From: Filomicrobium sp.
GTDB taxonomy: Bacteria > Pseudomonadota > Alphaproteobacteria > Rhizobiales > Hyphomicrobiaceae
Reading direction: 5' to 3'
DNA: 48,071 bases
Assembly (NCBI GenBank): GCA_029287535.1
Contig: JARFQY010000252.1
Coordinates: forward strand, 1 to 48,071
Position 1 is the stretch's first letter, and every line of letters begins with the position of its first letter. Positions 16,570-24,267 of this stretch are shown piece after piece. Under the pieces are notes generated by a model that had not been told where the DNA came from, did not search any database, and saw only the letters and a program-made list of their open reading frames with translations. A program made the position numbers and the translations under genes.

Positions 16570-17334
16570 TTAACCAACGGCGCGCGAACCGGCCGCATGA
16601 ACCGCATCGAGCCGCGAGCGTAAGCCCGCGACCGCCCGTTCATCTATCGCGAATGTACGATCACTGTCGAGACACAGTGCGCCGCGAAAGCCGAGGATGT
16701 TGGGCCCAAGTGGCGCCAGAGCGTCGACATCCTGGGCCCGAAGGCTCCCTGCGAGCCCCGCGAACAGGCTGTTTTTCTGGGCTCTGACGATAAACTCGGA
16801 GAGTCTTCCAACATTTAGGATACGACGGATCGATCCTGCTTTTTTGTCGAAGGTATCCAGCATCGCGCCCGCAAATCCAGCGTCGGCCATGATGTCGATA
16901 AGGCCAAAATCTGGGTCTTGGTCCGCAAACAGGACGCCGACGAGTTGCGCATTTCCCAGTTCACAGCCAGCGTGACTGGAGATAGCGGCGCGTCGATCCC
17001 CGTCGCTGCGAAGACCGATCTTGACATAATCCACGCCAGCCAGGGCCATGTCAGCGCTGGCTCTGCGTATGGCCTCGGGAGCCATGGGCAGATCGCCGAT
17101 GGTTGCGCTCACCAACGTTGTCCGCTGTGCGCGGTCCGTTTTGAACTCGGAGACAATCGCCGCAACGGTCGCCGACGGTAGGGCCCCCAGCGCTCCTGTC
17201 TTCGGGTCCTTGGCATCGATGAGGTCAGCGCCGGCGTTAAGACAGACACGGGCTTCCTCTGGCGACGTTACGCTCGCCAGCATCAACGGGGTCGTATTAA
17301 GTGTGAAGCGCGCGCGCGCCGCCAGCCGGTTCAT
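16570..17334 (-). CDS. (5-formylfuran-3-yl)methyl phosphate synthase, MfnB-like (DUF556)
   Basis: 254 residues of a TIM-barrel family whose archaeal member MfnB condenses two triose phosphates into the furan ring of methanofuran. The signature LMLASVTSPEEARVCLNAG, followed by ADLIDAKDPKTGALGALP with a candidate Schiff-base lysine, and the later FAGAMLDTFDKKAGSI with a second lysine, match the family. The ATG directly abuts the stop of the ABC ATPase gene, with no gap, so transporter and cofactor genes are one transcript. Bacterial methylotrophs use a methanofuran analogue for formyl transfer, so this is likely its first committed step. Confidence 0.86.
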   Translation of the reverse strand: MNRLAARARFTLNTTPLMLASVTSPEEARVCLNAGADLIDAKDPKTGALGALPSATVAAIVSEFKTDRAQRTTLVSATIGDLPMAPEAIRRASADMALAGVDYVKIGLRSDGDRRAAISSHAGCELGNAQLVGVLFADQDPDFGLIDIMADAGFAGAMLDTFDKKAGSIRRILNVGRLSEFIVRAQKNSLFAGLAGSLRAQDVDALAPLGPNILGFRGALCLDSDRTFAIDERAVAGLRSRLDAVHAAGSRAVG

Positions 17335-18066
17335 TCAGGCATTCTCGAACAAGCGCATGCGCCAGGCCAGCACCTTTTCGCGGTCAAGCCGTTCGTCGGG
17401 GCTGAGATCGACGCCGGTGTCTTGCACGATGTGAGCGGGTCGGCCGCCCAGCCGGATCAGGCGTGTCGCCAGCATAACGGCTTCTATCCGGTCATGGGTC
17501 ACGAACAGAACCGTTGTTGGCCGCCGGTTCCACAGTTCGATCAGCAGTGCCCTCAGGCTGTCGGCGCTTGGATCGTCGAGCGAAACGAACGGCTCATCCA
17601 TTAACAGAATGTCGGGCTCGATGACGAAAGCTCTTGCCAGCGCCGCCCGGCGCTGCATCCCAAGCGAAAGACGCTCGGGATAGGCATTGGCTGCTTCGCT
17701 CAGACCGACGCGCAACAGGATCGCCGCGACCTTCTCTGTCGGGTTCGGAGTGTCGTCGTCGAGGACCAGCGCGACATTCTCCTCGACCGTTCGCCACGGT
17801 AACAGCCGCGGCGTCTGAAACATGAATGCGAGTTTGGCGGTATCCTCGCCGAACACGACGGCGCCTTCGTACTCTGTGTCGAGACCGGCGACGATATTCA
17901 GCATCGTCGATTTGCCACAGCCCGACGGCCCTGTCAGCACCACGAACGAGCCGCGCTCGATGGTCAGCTCAACACCTGCCAGCACGACGTGCTCGGGCCG
18001 ATCGGCGATGGCCGGAAACACTTTCTGCTCGATAGATACGCGGATCGCGGGTTCAGCTCGGGTCAT
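17335..18066 (-). CDS. ABC importer ATP-binding protein (nitrate/sulfonate/taurine type)
   Basis: 243 residues with Walker A GPSGCGKS, Q-loop FMFQTPRLLPW, an ABC signature LSLGMQRRAALARAF (variant of LSGGQ), Walker B DILLMDEPF and the switch VTHDRIEAV. It is closest in style to SsuB/TauB/NrtD. Its ATG overlaps the permease stop (ATGA at 18063-18066), and its stop touches the start of the MfnB-like gene. The signature loop LSLGM is slightly unusual for an importer ATPase but is seen in this subfamily. It should power the permease and binding protein encoded just upstream. Confidence 0.88.
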   Translation of the reverse strand: MTRAEPAIRVSIEQKVFPAIADRPEHVVLAGVELTIERGSFVVLTGPSGCGKSTMLNIVAGLDTEYEGAVVFGEDTAKLAFMFQTPRLLPWRTVEENVALVLDDDTPNPTEKVAAILLRVGLSEAANAYPERLSLGMQRRAALARAFVIEPDILLMDEPFVSLDDPSADSLRALLIELWNRRPTTVLFVTHDRIEAVMLATRLIRLGGRPAHIVQDTGVDLSPDERLDREKVLAWRMRLFENA

Positions 18067-18869
18067 CGGCGCCACCGGTTCACGCGGGCTTCCAGCGGCT
18101 GCAGGACACCGATTTCGATGATCTGAACCACCAAAATGAACGCAATTGCATAGGCCAGGATCATAGGGACGTCGAACAACTGGAAAGCTATGTGCAGCTG
18201 ATGCCCGACACCATTCGGGCGGCCGAGCAGTTCCACCACCAGCACGATCTTCCAGACCAGCGCAAGTCCACCGCGAGCCGCCGCCGCGAAGAACGGTGCG
18301 AGCTGCGGGATCGTCACATGGCGCAACGTCTTCCAGGTTCCGAAACGGTAGATCGTCGCCATCTCGTCAAGATCGCGCGACAGGCTGCGCGCACCCTCGC
18401 GCACCGTAACGGCGACATTGGGGATCTTGTTTATCGCGACTGCGAGGATGGCTGCGACCTCGGTCAGGCCAAACCACACATAGCAAAGGATAATGGTCAC
18501 CAGCGCCGGCAGGTTGAGGAAGAATATCAGCCAGGTATCAAAGAACTGGTCGGCACCTTTGGCAACTCCAAGCGCGATACCGATGGCGCAACCAATGACC
18601 ATGGCGAGAAAGAACGCAACCGCAACGCGGGCCAGCGTGATTCCGACGTGATAGGCAAGTTCACCGCTGGCGGCCTCCGAGGCGAATTTAGCCCCGACTT
18701 CCAGCGGGCCGGGAAACAGTCGGCTTTGCAGGAGCGCGGCAACGAGCGCCCACAAGGCAATGAGCGTCAGAAACGAGATCAGCGTCCAGCCGAGACGGCC
18801 GATAAGAACGCTGCCGACGATCCCGCGCCCAACGCGACCCGTTCCAACTGTTTGGTTTTCAAGCGCCAT
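18063..18869 (-). CDS. ABC importer permease (SsuC/TauC-like)
   Basis: 268 residues with about six hydrophobic segments and the EAA-like cytoplasmic loop (LSRDLDEMATIYRFGTWKTL then HVTIPQLAPFF). This is the fold of permeases for sulfonates, nitrate and thiamine precursors. I chose ATG at 18869, which overlaps the end of the binding-protein gene by 11 bases; a longer frame to 18920 lies inside that gene. Partners are the binding protein upstream and the ATPase downstream. Substrate cannot be told from the sequence. Confidence 0.87.
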   Translation of the reverse strand: MALENQTVGTGRVGRGIVGSVLIGRLGWTLISFLTLIALWALVAALLQSRLFPGPLEVGAKFASEAASGELAYHVGITLARVAVAFFLAMVIGCAIGIALGVAKGADQFFDTWLIFFLNLPALVTIILCYVWFGLTEVAAILAVAINKIPNVAVTVREGARSLSRDLDEMATIYRFGTWKTLRHVTIPQLAPFFAAAARGGLALVWKIVLVVELLGRPNGVGHQLHIAFQLFDVPMILAYAIAFILVVQIIEIGVLQPLEARVNRWRR

Positions 18870-19854
18870 AGAACAGTGCCGGATCAAATTTCGTGTTACC
18901 GCCGACCAGCGTCTTTTCACCGAGTTCGACGAGCAACCCGAACAGTTTCTCCGCCGAAGCCGACTGCGCCGATGACCATCCCTCCGGAATTCCGGCGCGA
19001 TAATAAGCTTTCAGAGCCTCAAACTCCGCGTCGCTCTTGACGCGCATGTTGGGTTTCAGCCTTAACCAGGCGTCGTCGGACGTTGCCAGCACCTTATTCG
19101 CCGCGGTTACAGCTATCAGGAAGTTAGCGACCTCCTTCGACTTGCCCGCTGTTTTTTTCTCGTCCCAGATGAATCCGACAAGAGACGGCACTGGCGAGAC
19201 GCCAAGCCCGGACAGCACGTCGGCCATTGAGATGAGCTCCCGGTATCCAGCTCCCTGAAGGCGGGCCGAGAAAGTCCAGAAATTCAAAGCCGCGTCAACA
19301 CGGCCCTGCCGAATCTGCTCGGTGATGAGTGGTGCCGCACCAAAAATGGGCGAAACCACCTCCGCCAGATCCCGTCCTGTTTGTTTACGCGCATACGCTC
19401 TCAACAGCAGCCAGCTCTTATCGAGTGCCGTACCAGCGATACCAAGACGCTTTCCTTGCAGGTCGGCGACGGTTTTGATCGGGCTGTCGCTGGTCACCAT
19501 CACCGAACCGAGCGCCGACGAATAGGGCGCGAATTGCACGTCTTCGCCTTCCGAGCGTTGCCGCATGGCCCATGGCCAGTCGCTGACAACGATGTCGGCA
19601 TCGCCAGACAGCAAGGCGATCTTCGCCGCGCCGGTCGATGCCATGTCGACAACTTCCAATTTGAAGCCGTTAGATTTGTCGAGCCCTTCGTTAATGACCG
19701 TGTCCATGAGCCAGGCGAGTGAACCGAATTTCAAAGAGCCCACGCGTAGGCTGCCCGACGCCCAGGACGAATGAGGAACGACCAAAGCTGCCGTGCCGGC
19801 CAGGCCTGCGGCCAGGACATCACGTCGGTTTAGGTCCAGATCTTTGATGCTCAC
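18859..19854 (-). CDS. ABC importer substrate-binding protein (SsuA/NMT1-like), Tat-type signal
   Basis: 331 residues. The N-terminus LNRRDVLAAGLAGTAALVVP has a twin arginine before a hydrophobic stretch, so export by the Tat route is likely. The body is a type II periplasmic-binding fold (LRVGSLKFGSLAWLMD; TVADLQGKRLGIAG; LITEQIRQGRVDAALNFW) like sulfonate and thiamine-precursor binding proteins. It starts with GTG overlapping the stop of the DUF2380-like gene. Tat export might mean the ligand or a cofactor is bound before export, but many related proteins use Tat without that. Ligand unknown; an operon with C1 cofactor genes hints at a related compound or metal complex. Confidence 0.85.
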   Translation of the reverse strand: MSIKDLDLNRRDVLAAGLAGTAALVVPHSSWASGSLRVGSLKFGSLAWLMDTVINEGLDKSNGFKLEVVDMASTGAAKIALLSGDADIVVSDWPWAMRQRSEGEDVQFAPYSSALGSVMVTSDSPIKTVADLQGKRLGIAGTALDKSWLLLRAYARKQTGRDLAEVVSPIFGAAPLITEQIRQGRVDAALNFWTFSARLQGAGYRELISMADVLSGLGVSPVPSLVGFIWDEKKTAGKSKEVANFLIAVTAANKVLATSDDAWLRLKPNMRVKSDAEFEALKAYYRAGIPEGWSSAQSASAEKLFGLLVELGEKTLVGGNTKFDPALFYGA

Positions 19855-20402
19855 TTGGTCTCACTCTCAGGCGCAAGGCGGTTCTTGACCATATGGCGGA
19901 CGGCCCGAAGCCAGCCCGTGTCGTCATTCTGCATAATGCTGACGAGCATCGACTTCGCAAGCTTCCCGGTCTCGACGTCGCGCACGTAGATGGCGACGTT
20001 AAGCATCATCTCCGAGGCTTTTTGAACGACGCCAAGCATGGTGACATCAGCGTTAACGCGTTTGCCGAATTCAACCTCACATCCGTCGCAGTACGAAAAA
20101 GGCGCGGCCCGCTTGATATCGGAAGCATGCTCGGAAAGGTCAACAATGTCATAGGCCCCGCGGCTTTCCAGCATCTTGACCAGTTCCTCTCGGACCAGCT
20201 CCAGTCTCTCCGCCTCCGCCTTTTTGGGCTTCGGTGGCAGGCCGTAGAGGCTCAAGCCATCCATCTGCAACTCAATGTGCATTTCGAACGGCAGCACCGC
20301 CGCCCGCTGCGCGGCATGCGCCGGCACCATCGCAGCCAACAAAAACGCCAGGGCGAGTGTCAGCCCACTGAGCAGTCTCATTCTGTTTTTACAATCAATC
20401 AT
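19851..20402 (-). CDS. Secreted DUF2380/DUF3280-like protein
   Basis: 183 residues with a signal peptide (GLTLALAFLLAAMVPAHA), then RAAVLPFEMHIE, a start typical of periplasmic proteins of this DUF family, a Lys/Glu-rich helix, a Cys pair in FSYCDGCEVEFGKRV, and VTMLGVVQKASEMMLNVAIYVRDV. It is the first gene of the leftward operon and overlaps the binding-protein start. The CDGC pair could be redox-active or bind metal. Its function is unknown; similar proteins are seen near methylotrophy genes. ATG at 20402 follows AGGA closely, and a second ATG at 20381 is possible. Confidence 0.72.
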   Translation of the reverse strand: MIDCKNRMRLLSGLTLALAFLLAAMVPAHAAQRAAVLPFEMHIELQMDGLSLYGLPPKPKKAEAERLELVREELVKMLESRGAYDIVDLSEHASDIKRAAPFSYCDGCEVEFGKRVNADVTMLGVVQKASEMMLNVAIYVRDVETGKLAKSMLVSIMQNDDTGWLRAVRHMVKNRLAPESETK

Positions 20403-20682
20403 TCCTGTAACTCGCTGCCGATTTTTCCCGATTTCATGAGGTCACAGTTCGCATACTCTTTCACTTATTAGACGTATGCAGGGAAGTCACGAGTAGAAAG
20501 GCGATCAAACGGGCTTAGGCCATCAAATGTACCTTAAGTCGTCATAAGAAATATTTGATCGGATGGGACAGCTCTACTCTTCCACTTGGCCCGACCATTT
20601 CCCATACTGACACTTGTCACGAAGAGAAATGTCACTAATTCTCAGTGCAAAATAAAGATTTCGGGAGGAGACGCGTTTCATC
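20403..20682. promoter_or_regulatory. Divergent control region with composite inverted repeat
   Basis: This AT-richer region separates the leftward importer/cofactor operon from the rightward lut-like operon, so it must carry both promoters. It contains CGATCAAA (20502-20509) and its inverse TTTGATCG (20554-20561), and just outside them GAGTAG (20491-20496) and CTACTC (20574-20579), so two inverted pairs share nearly the same centre. This could be a shared operator. No clear -35/-10 pair was identified. Confidence 0.4.
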
Positions 20683-21957
20683 ATGAGAAGGGCGAAGCAG
20701 TTCGTGTATTCGCTGATGCCGCGGCTAATGCGACAACTGAGTGTCGCGGTTTGCGCTGCCGCCCTAGCAGGCGTCACTCCAATCGTAGGACCGTTCGACG
20801 CCCGCGCTGCCCCGGCAGCCAAGAGTGCTGACGTTACGAACATTCCTATTGTTTACGTGAAGGAAGATCGCGAACGCTTGCCGCCGCTATCGCTTCTTGA
20901 GTTTCCTCCTGACGACGAGGGGGCTGCCGGTGTTGCGCTTGGCATCGACGATAACAATACAACCGGCCGCTTTCTCAAACAGAAGTTCACCACCGAGACG
21001 ATCTCCAGCTCGAAGCCCGAGGAGCTGATCGAAAAAGTCGTCGCCAAGGCAAAGGATGGCTTCGGCTTCTTTGTCGTCGATGTCGGCGCGGACACGCTAT
21101 TAGCACTCTCCGATGCACTTAGCGACATGCCCGCGGTCATCTTTAATGCAGGCGCGCGCGATCAGCGCTTACGCGATCAGGATTGCCGCCTCAACGTGAA
21201 GCACACCGCCGCCTCGTACGCGATGCTGACCGACGCTCTGGCCCAGTATCTGGCGTGGAAGCAGTGGCGCCGGATCGTTTTGGTTACGGGACCAAAACCA
21301 GAAGACAAACTCTACGCCGCCTCACTGAAGCGCTCGCTCAAACGGTTCGGCTTGAAACTTCTTGCCGAAGAGGAATTCAGGTATGAGGCCGGCAGCCGCC
21401 GCGCCGATGGCGGCTTTGAGCAGGTTCAAAAGCAGATCCCAACCTTCACCCAGAAGTTTCCCGATTACGACGTCCTCCTCGTCGCCGACGAGGCGCGTCA
21501 ATTTGGAGACTATTTCCCATTCCGGACTTGGAAGGCGCGACCCGTCGCGGGGACGCATGGGCTGTTTCCGACGACCTGGCATCCAGCTTCGGAACTCTGG
21601 GGGGCCAGCCAGTTTCAAAATCGGTTCAATCGCAAGGTTGGTCGCGATATGAGGCAGCTCGATTACGCGGCCTGGATGGCGGTGCGTTCGATTGGCGAAG
21701 CCGCCACGCGCACCGGTAGCGGCGATCCGAAGACGCTGATCGACTACATGTTGTCGGACAAGTTTGAACTTGCGGCGTTTAAAGGGCAGAAGCTGACCTA
21801 TCGCCCATGGAACGCTCAGCTTCGTCAGCCGATCTTTGTTGCAACTCCAATGCTGCACGTGACTGTCTCCCCGCAGCCCGGGTTCTTGCACCACCTGACG
21901 ATACTGGACACGCTCGGCGTTGACCGTCCGGAGACCAAGTGCACGGCCTTCGATTAG
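20683..21957 (+). CDS. PQQ-linked ABC system periplasmic binding protein (TIGR03863-type; LutA-like)
   Basis: 424 residues with a signal peptide ending near FDARAAPA and a branched-chain-amino-acid-type (Peripla_BP_6) periplasmic-binding fold: IPIVYVKEDRERLPPLSLLE, GVALGIDDNNTTGRFL, WRRIVLVTGPKPEDKLYAASL and a long C-terminal lobe ending KCTAFD. This subfamily occurs with PQQ-dependent alcohol oxidation genes and matches the first gene of lanthanide-utilisation (lut) clusters in Methylorubrum. It is paired with an ABC-2 type permease rather than an importer permease. GGGAGGAG lies 12 bases before the ATG. Ligand unproven. Confidence 0.82.
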   Translation: MRRAKQFVYSLMPRLMRQLSVAVCAAALAGVTPIVGPFDARAAPAAKSADVTNIPIVYVKEDRERLPPLSLLEFPPDDEGAAGVALGIDDNNTTGRFLKQKFTTETISSSKPEELIEKVVAKAKDGFGFFVVDVGADTLLALSDALSDMPAVIFNAGARDQRLRDQDCRLNVKHTAASYAMLTDALAQYLAWKQWRRIVLVTGPKPEDKLYAASLKRSLKRFGLKLLAEEEFRYEAGSRRADGGFEQVQKQIPTFTQKFPDYDVLLVADEARQFGDYFPFRTWKARPVAGTHGLFPTTWHPASELWGASQFQNRFNRKVGRDMRQLDYAAWMAVRSIGEAATRTGSGDPKTLIDYMLSDKFELAAFKGQKLTYRPWNAQLRQPIFVATPMLHVTVSPQPGFLHHLTILDTLGVDRPETKCTAFD

Positions 21958-22036
21958 CAGCAACACACCTGATGTTTTGGAGTTCGCCAAAGCCAATGGG
22001 ACGTTACGACACAACAGCACAAAGGGACTGCGCATC

Positions 22037-23023
22037 GTGAGAGCCGTCTATAGAAACGCCTTGTCTTGTCTTGTGGTCAGCGCCGCGATCGGCGCTGCCA
22101 CACTGCCGGCGCACGCCTTCAGAGCCTTTGTGTCGAACGAAAAAGACAACACCATCAGCGTCATCGATACCAAGAAGCTCAAGGTCATTCACACCATGAA
22201 GGTCGGCCAAAGGCCACGCGGTATCATGTTAGCCAAGGACGACACCTGGCTGCTGGTTTGCGCGAGTGATGACAACCGGGTCGAGGTCTACGATGCAAAA
22301 ACCTACGAGTTCATAAAGACCCTGCCCTCGGGTCCAGATCCCGAATTGTTCGATCTCCATCCGTCCGGCAACCCGCTCTACATCGCCAACGAAGACGATA
22401 ACATCGTCACGGTTGTGAACATCGACACCGGGAGGATCGAGGCGGAGGTGCCGGTCGGCGTCGAACCGGAGGGCATGGGTGTCAGCCCTGATGGCCGATA
22501 TGTCGTCAATACGTCCGAGACGACCAACATGGCCCACTTCATCGATACCGAGACAAACGAGACAATCGCGAACATCCTGGTCGATAACCGCCCCCGCGTT
22601 GCGCAGTTCACCTCAGATGGCAAGCTTCTGTGGGTCTCCGCTGAGATCGGCGGTACGGTGACAATCATCGATGTGGAGACCAAAAAGCCGATCCATAAGA
22701 TTACCTTTGAAATCCCTGGCGTGAACGCGGATGCGATTCAGCCGGTTGGGATCCGCATCAACAAGGCGGGAACAAAGGCATTCGTCGCGCTGGGACCTGC
22801 CAATCGGATCGCCGTGATCAATGCCAAGACGTTCGAAGTCGAAAAGTACATACTCGTTGGCCAGCGGGTCTGGAATCTCGCCTTCACCCCTGATGAGAAG
22901 CTGATTTTGACCACGAACGGCACGTCAAACGACGTCACCGCCGTGGATGTCAGAAAAGAGCGCGCCTTCAAGTCGATAACCGTCGGCCGATACCCCTGGG
23001 GTGTTGTTGTCGCCAAGGACTAG
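22037..23023 (+). CDS. Secreted YVTN-type beta-propeller protein, PQQ/lanthanide-cluster type
   Basis: 328 residues: signal peptide (LSCLVVSAAIGAATLPAHA), then about seven repeats of the YVTN beta-propeller kind (AFVSNEKDNTISVIDTKKL; YIANEDDNIVTVVNIDTG; GMGVSPDGRYVVNTSETTN; ILTTNGTSNDVTAVDV). Members near PQQ genes form TIGR03866. Acidic residues line several blades, which would fit metal or metal-complex binding, but this is not shown. I chose GTG at 22037 with AAAGGGA about 10 bases upstream because it starts just before the signal peptide; the frame is open further upstream. Second gene of the operon. Confidence 0.85.
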   Translation: MRAVYRNALSCLVVSAAIGAATLPAHAFRAFVSNEKDNTISVIDTKKLKVIHTMKVGQRPRGIMLAKDDTWLLVCASDDNRVEVYDAKTYEFIKTLPSGPDPELFDLHPSGNPLYIANEDDNIVTVVNIDTGRIEAEVPVGVEPEGMGVSPDGRYVVNTSETTNMAHFIDTETNETIANILVDNRPRVAQFTSDGKLLWVSAEIGGTVTIIDVETKKPIHKITFEIPGVNADAIQPVGIRINKAGTKAFVALGPANRIAVINAKTFEVEKYILVGQRVWNLAFTPDEKLILTTNGTSNDVTAVDVRKERAFKSITVGRYPWGVVVAKD

Positions 23024-23068
23024 GGCCGACCGGCCACGATCAAAGCCACAGAGGGAGTGAAAACACTA

Positions 23069-23494
23069 ATGAAGTTCACCGCCGCGTTCACATTCGCTGT
23101 AACAGTACTGACAGCAACCGCCGTCTTCGCAGAGGGTTTCCTCGTCCAGCGCGCCCAGCGGCTGCCTGATTTGGAGCTTGGTCTCGGCGCCGCTGGGTAC
23201 GGTGTCTCTGATCACAAGTATGAGCTCGAAACCGGCAAAGGCTATCGGCTGTGGCTGAAAGCGACGGGGGCGAAGGAATGCGCGTTTACGGCTCCGGAGT
23301 TCTTTCAGAACGTCTGGTTCCGCAAGATCGAGGTGAACAAGGTTGAGCTGAAGGTCCAGGCAGTCTACGAAATCGAGTTCGAGCGGGAAGGTTCCGCGGA
23401 GTTGTTCTTCACGCCGATCAAGCCTGGAAAATACGAATGGGTCTGTGATGGCCTCGAGCACAAAGGCATGAAAGGGGTCATTTCGGTCAAGTAA
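23069..23494 (+). CDS. Secreted cupredoxin-like protein
   Basis: 141 residues with a signal peptide (FTAAFTFAVTVLTATAVFA). The C-terminal loop GKYEWVCDGLEHKGMKG keeps the Cys-x4-His-x2-Met spacing of type I copper sites. The usual fourth ligand, a His in the N-terminal half, is not evident; instead there is AKECAFTAPEFFQNVWF with an extra Cys. It may be an electron carrier or metal chaperone with a changed site. ATG at 23069 has GAGGGAG 11 bases upstream; an in-frame GTG at 23057 sits inside that motif. Its stop overlaps the next gene's start (TAATG). Confidence 0.75.
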   Translation: MKFTAAFTFAVTVLTATAVFAEGFLVQRAQRLPDLELGLGAAGYGVSDHKYELETGKGYRLWLKATGAKECAFTAPEFFQNVWFRKIEVNKVELKVQAVYEIEFEREGSAELFFTPIKPGKYEWVCDGLEHKGMKGVISVK

Positions 23495-24267
23495 TGGATG
23501 CCAGCGTCAAACAGATGAGCGAGTCCCTGGATGCGCTGACGGTTCGCGATGTGTCGCACCGTTTCGGCAGTATGCAGGCGCTCGACGATGTTTCCCTGAC
23601 GGTGCCAACGGGCGGCTTTACCGTGTTGCTCGGACTGAATGGCGCTGGCAAGTCAACGCTATTTGCCCTCATCACCAGACTTTACGACAATACATCGGGG
23701 ACGATAGACATCCTCGGCAAGGATGTGCGCCGGCAACCTTCCGCCGCGCTACAACGACTGGGCGTCGTCTTTCAGGCCCGCACGCTGGATGCGGACCTCA
23801 GCTTGCTGCAGAATCTGACCTACCACGCAGCCCTACACGGCCTCGGCCCCGGAGAATCCAAGCGCCGGGCTGTTGCGGCTCTTGAGCTTGTCGGTCTGGG
23901 CGAACGGGCCAATGAGAAGATTCGCCACCTTTCTGGCGGCCAGGCGCGTCGTGTTGAAATCGCCCGCTGTATGCTGCACCGCCCAGGGCTTCTTATCTTG
24001 GACGAACCTACCGTTGGCCTCGACATCGGGTCGCGTGAAAGCGTGATATCGATTGTCCGCGAATTGGTCGCGACTCATGGCATCGGTGTCTTGTGGGCAA
24101 CGCACCTTATCGACGAGATCGAAAATACCGATCGCATCGTTGTGCTTCATAAGGGTAAAGTCCTCTTCTCCGGAACTGTGCCGGGGCTACGTGAGCATGC
24201 CGGCGCCGACAGCGTGTCGGAGGCCTTCCGGGCTTTGACCGGGACAACCCAAGCGGAGCTGGCATGA
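23494..24267 (+). CDS. ABC transporter ATP-binding protein, PQQ-linked type (TIGR03864; LutE-like)
   Basis: 257 residues with Walker A GLNGAGKST, Q-loop VVFQARTLD, signature LSGGQARRVEIAR, Walker B LLILDEPTVGLD and switch WATHLIDE. This is the DrrA/NodI-like group that pairs with ABC-2 permeases. It starts on the stop codon of the cupredoxin gene and overlaps the permease start by 4 bases (ATGA at 24264-24267), so the three are tightly coupled. By homology to PQQ-associated and lut clusters it is part of a system needed with lanthanide-dependent or PQQ-dependent alcohol oxidation; the transported molecule is unknown. Confidence 0.88.
   Translation: MDASVKQMSESLDALTVRDVSHRFGSMQALDDVSLTVPTGGFTVLLGLNGAGKSTLFALITRLYDNTSGTIDILGKDVRRQPSAALQRLGVVFQARTLDADLSLLQNLTYHAALHGLGPGESKRRAVAALELVGLGERANEKIRHLSGGQARRVEIARCMLHRPGLLILDEPTVGLDIGSRESVISIVRELVATHGIGVLWATHLIDEIENTDRIVVLHKGKVLFSGTVPGLREHAGADSVSEAFRALTGTTQAELA

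Noticed and set aside
18192-19040. Rightward 282-codon frame opposite the ABC permease
   Set aside because: It is antisense to a clear membrane permease; its many Arg, Gln and Asp reflect the reversed hydrophobic codons.
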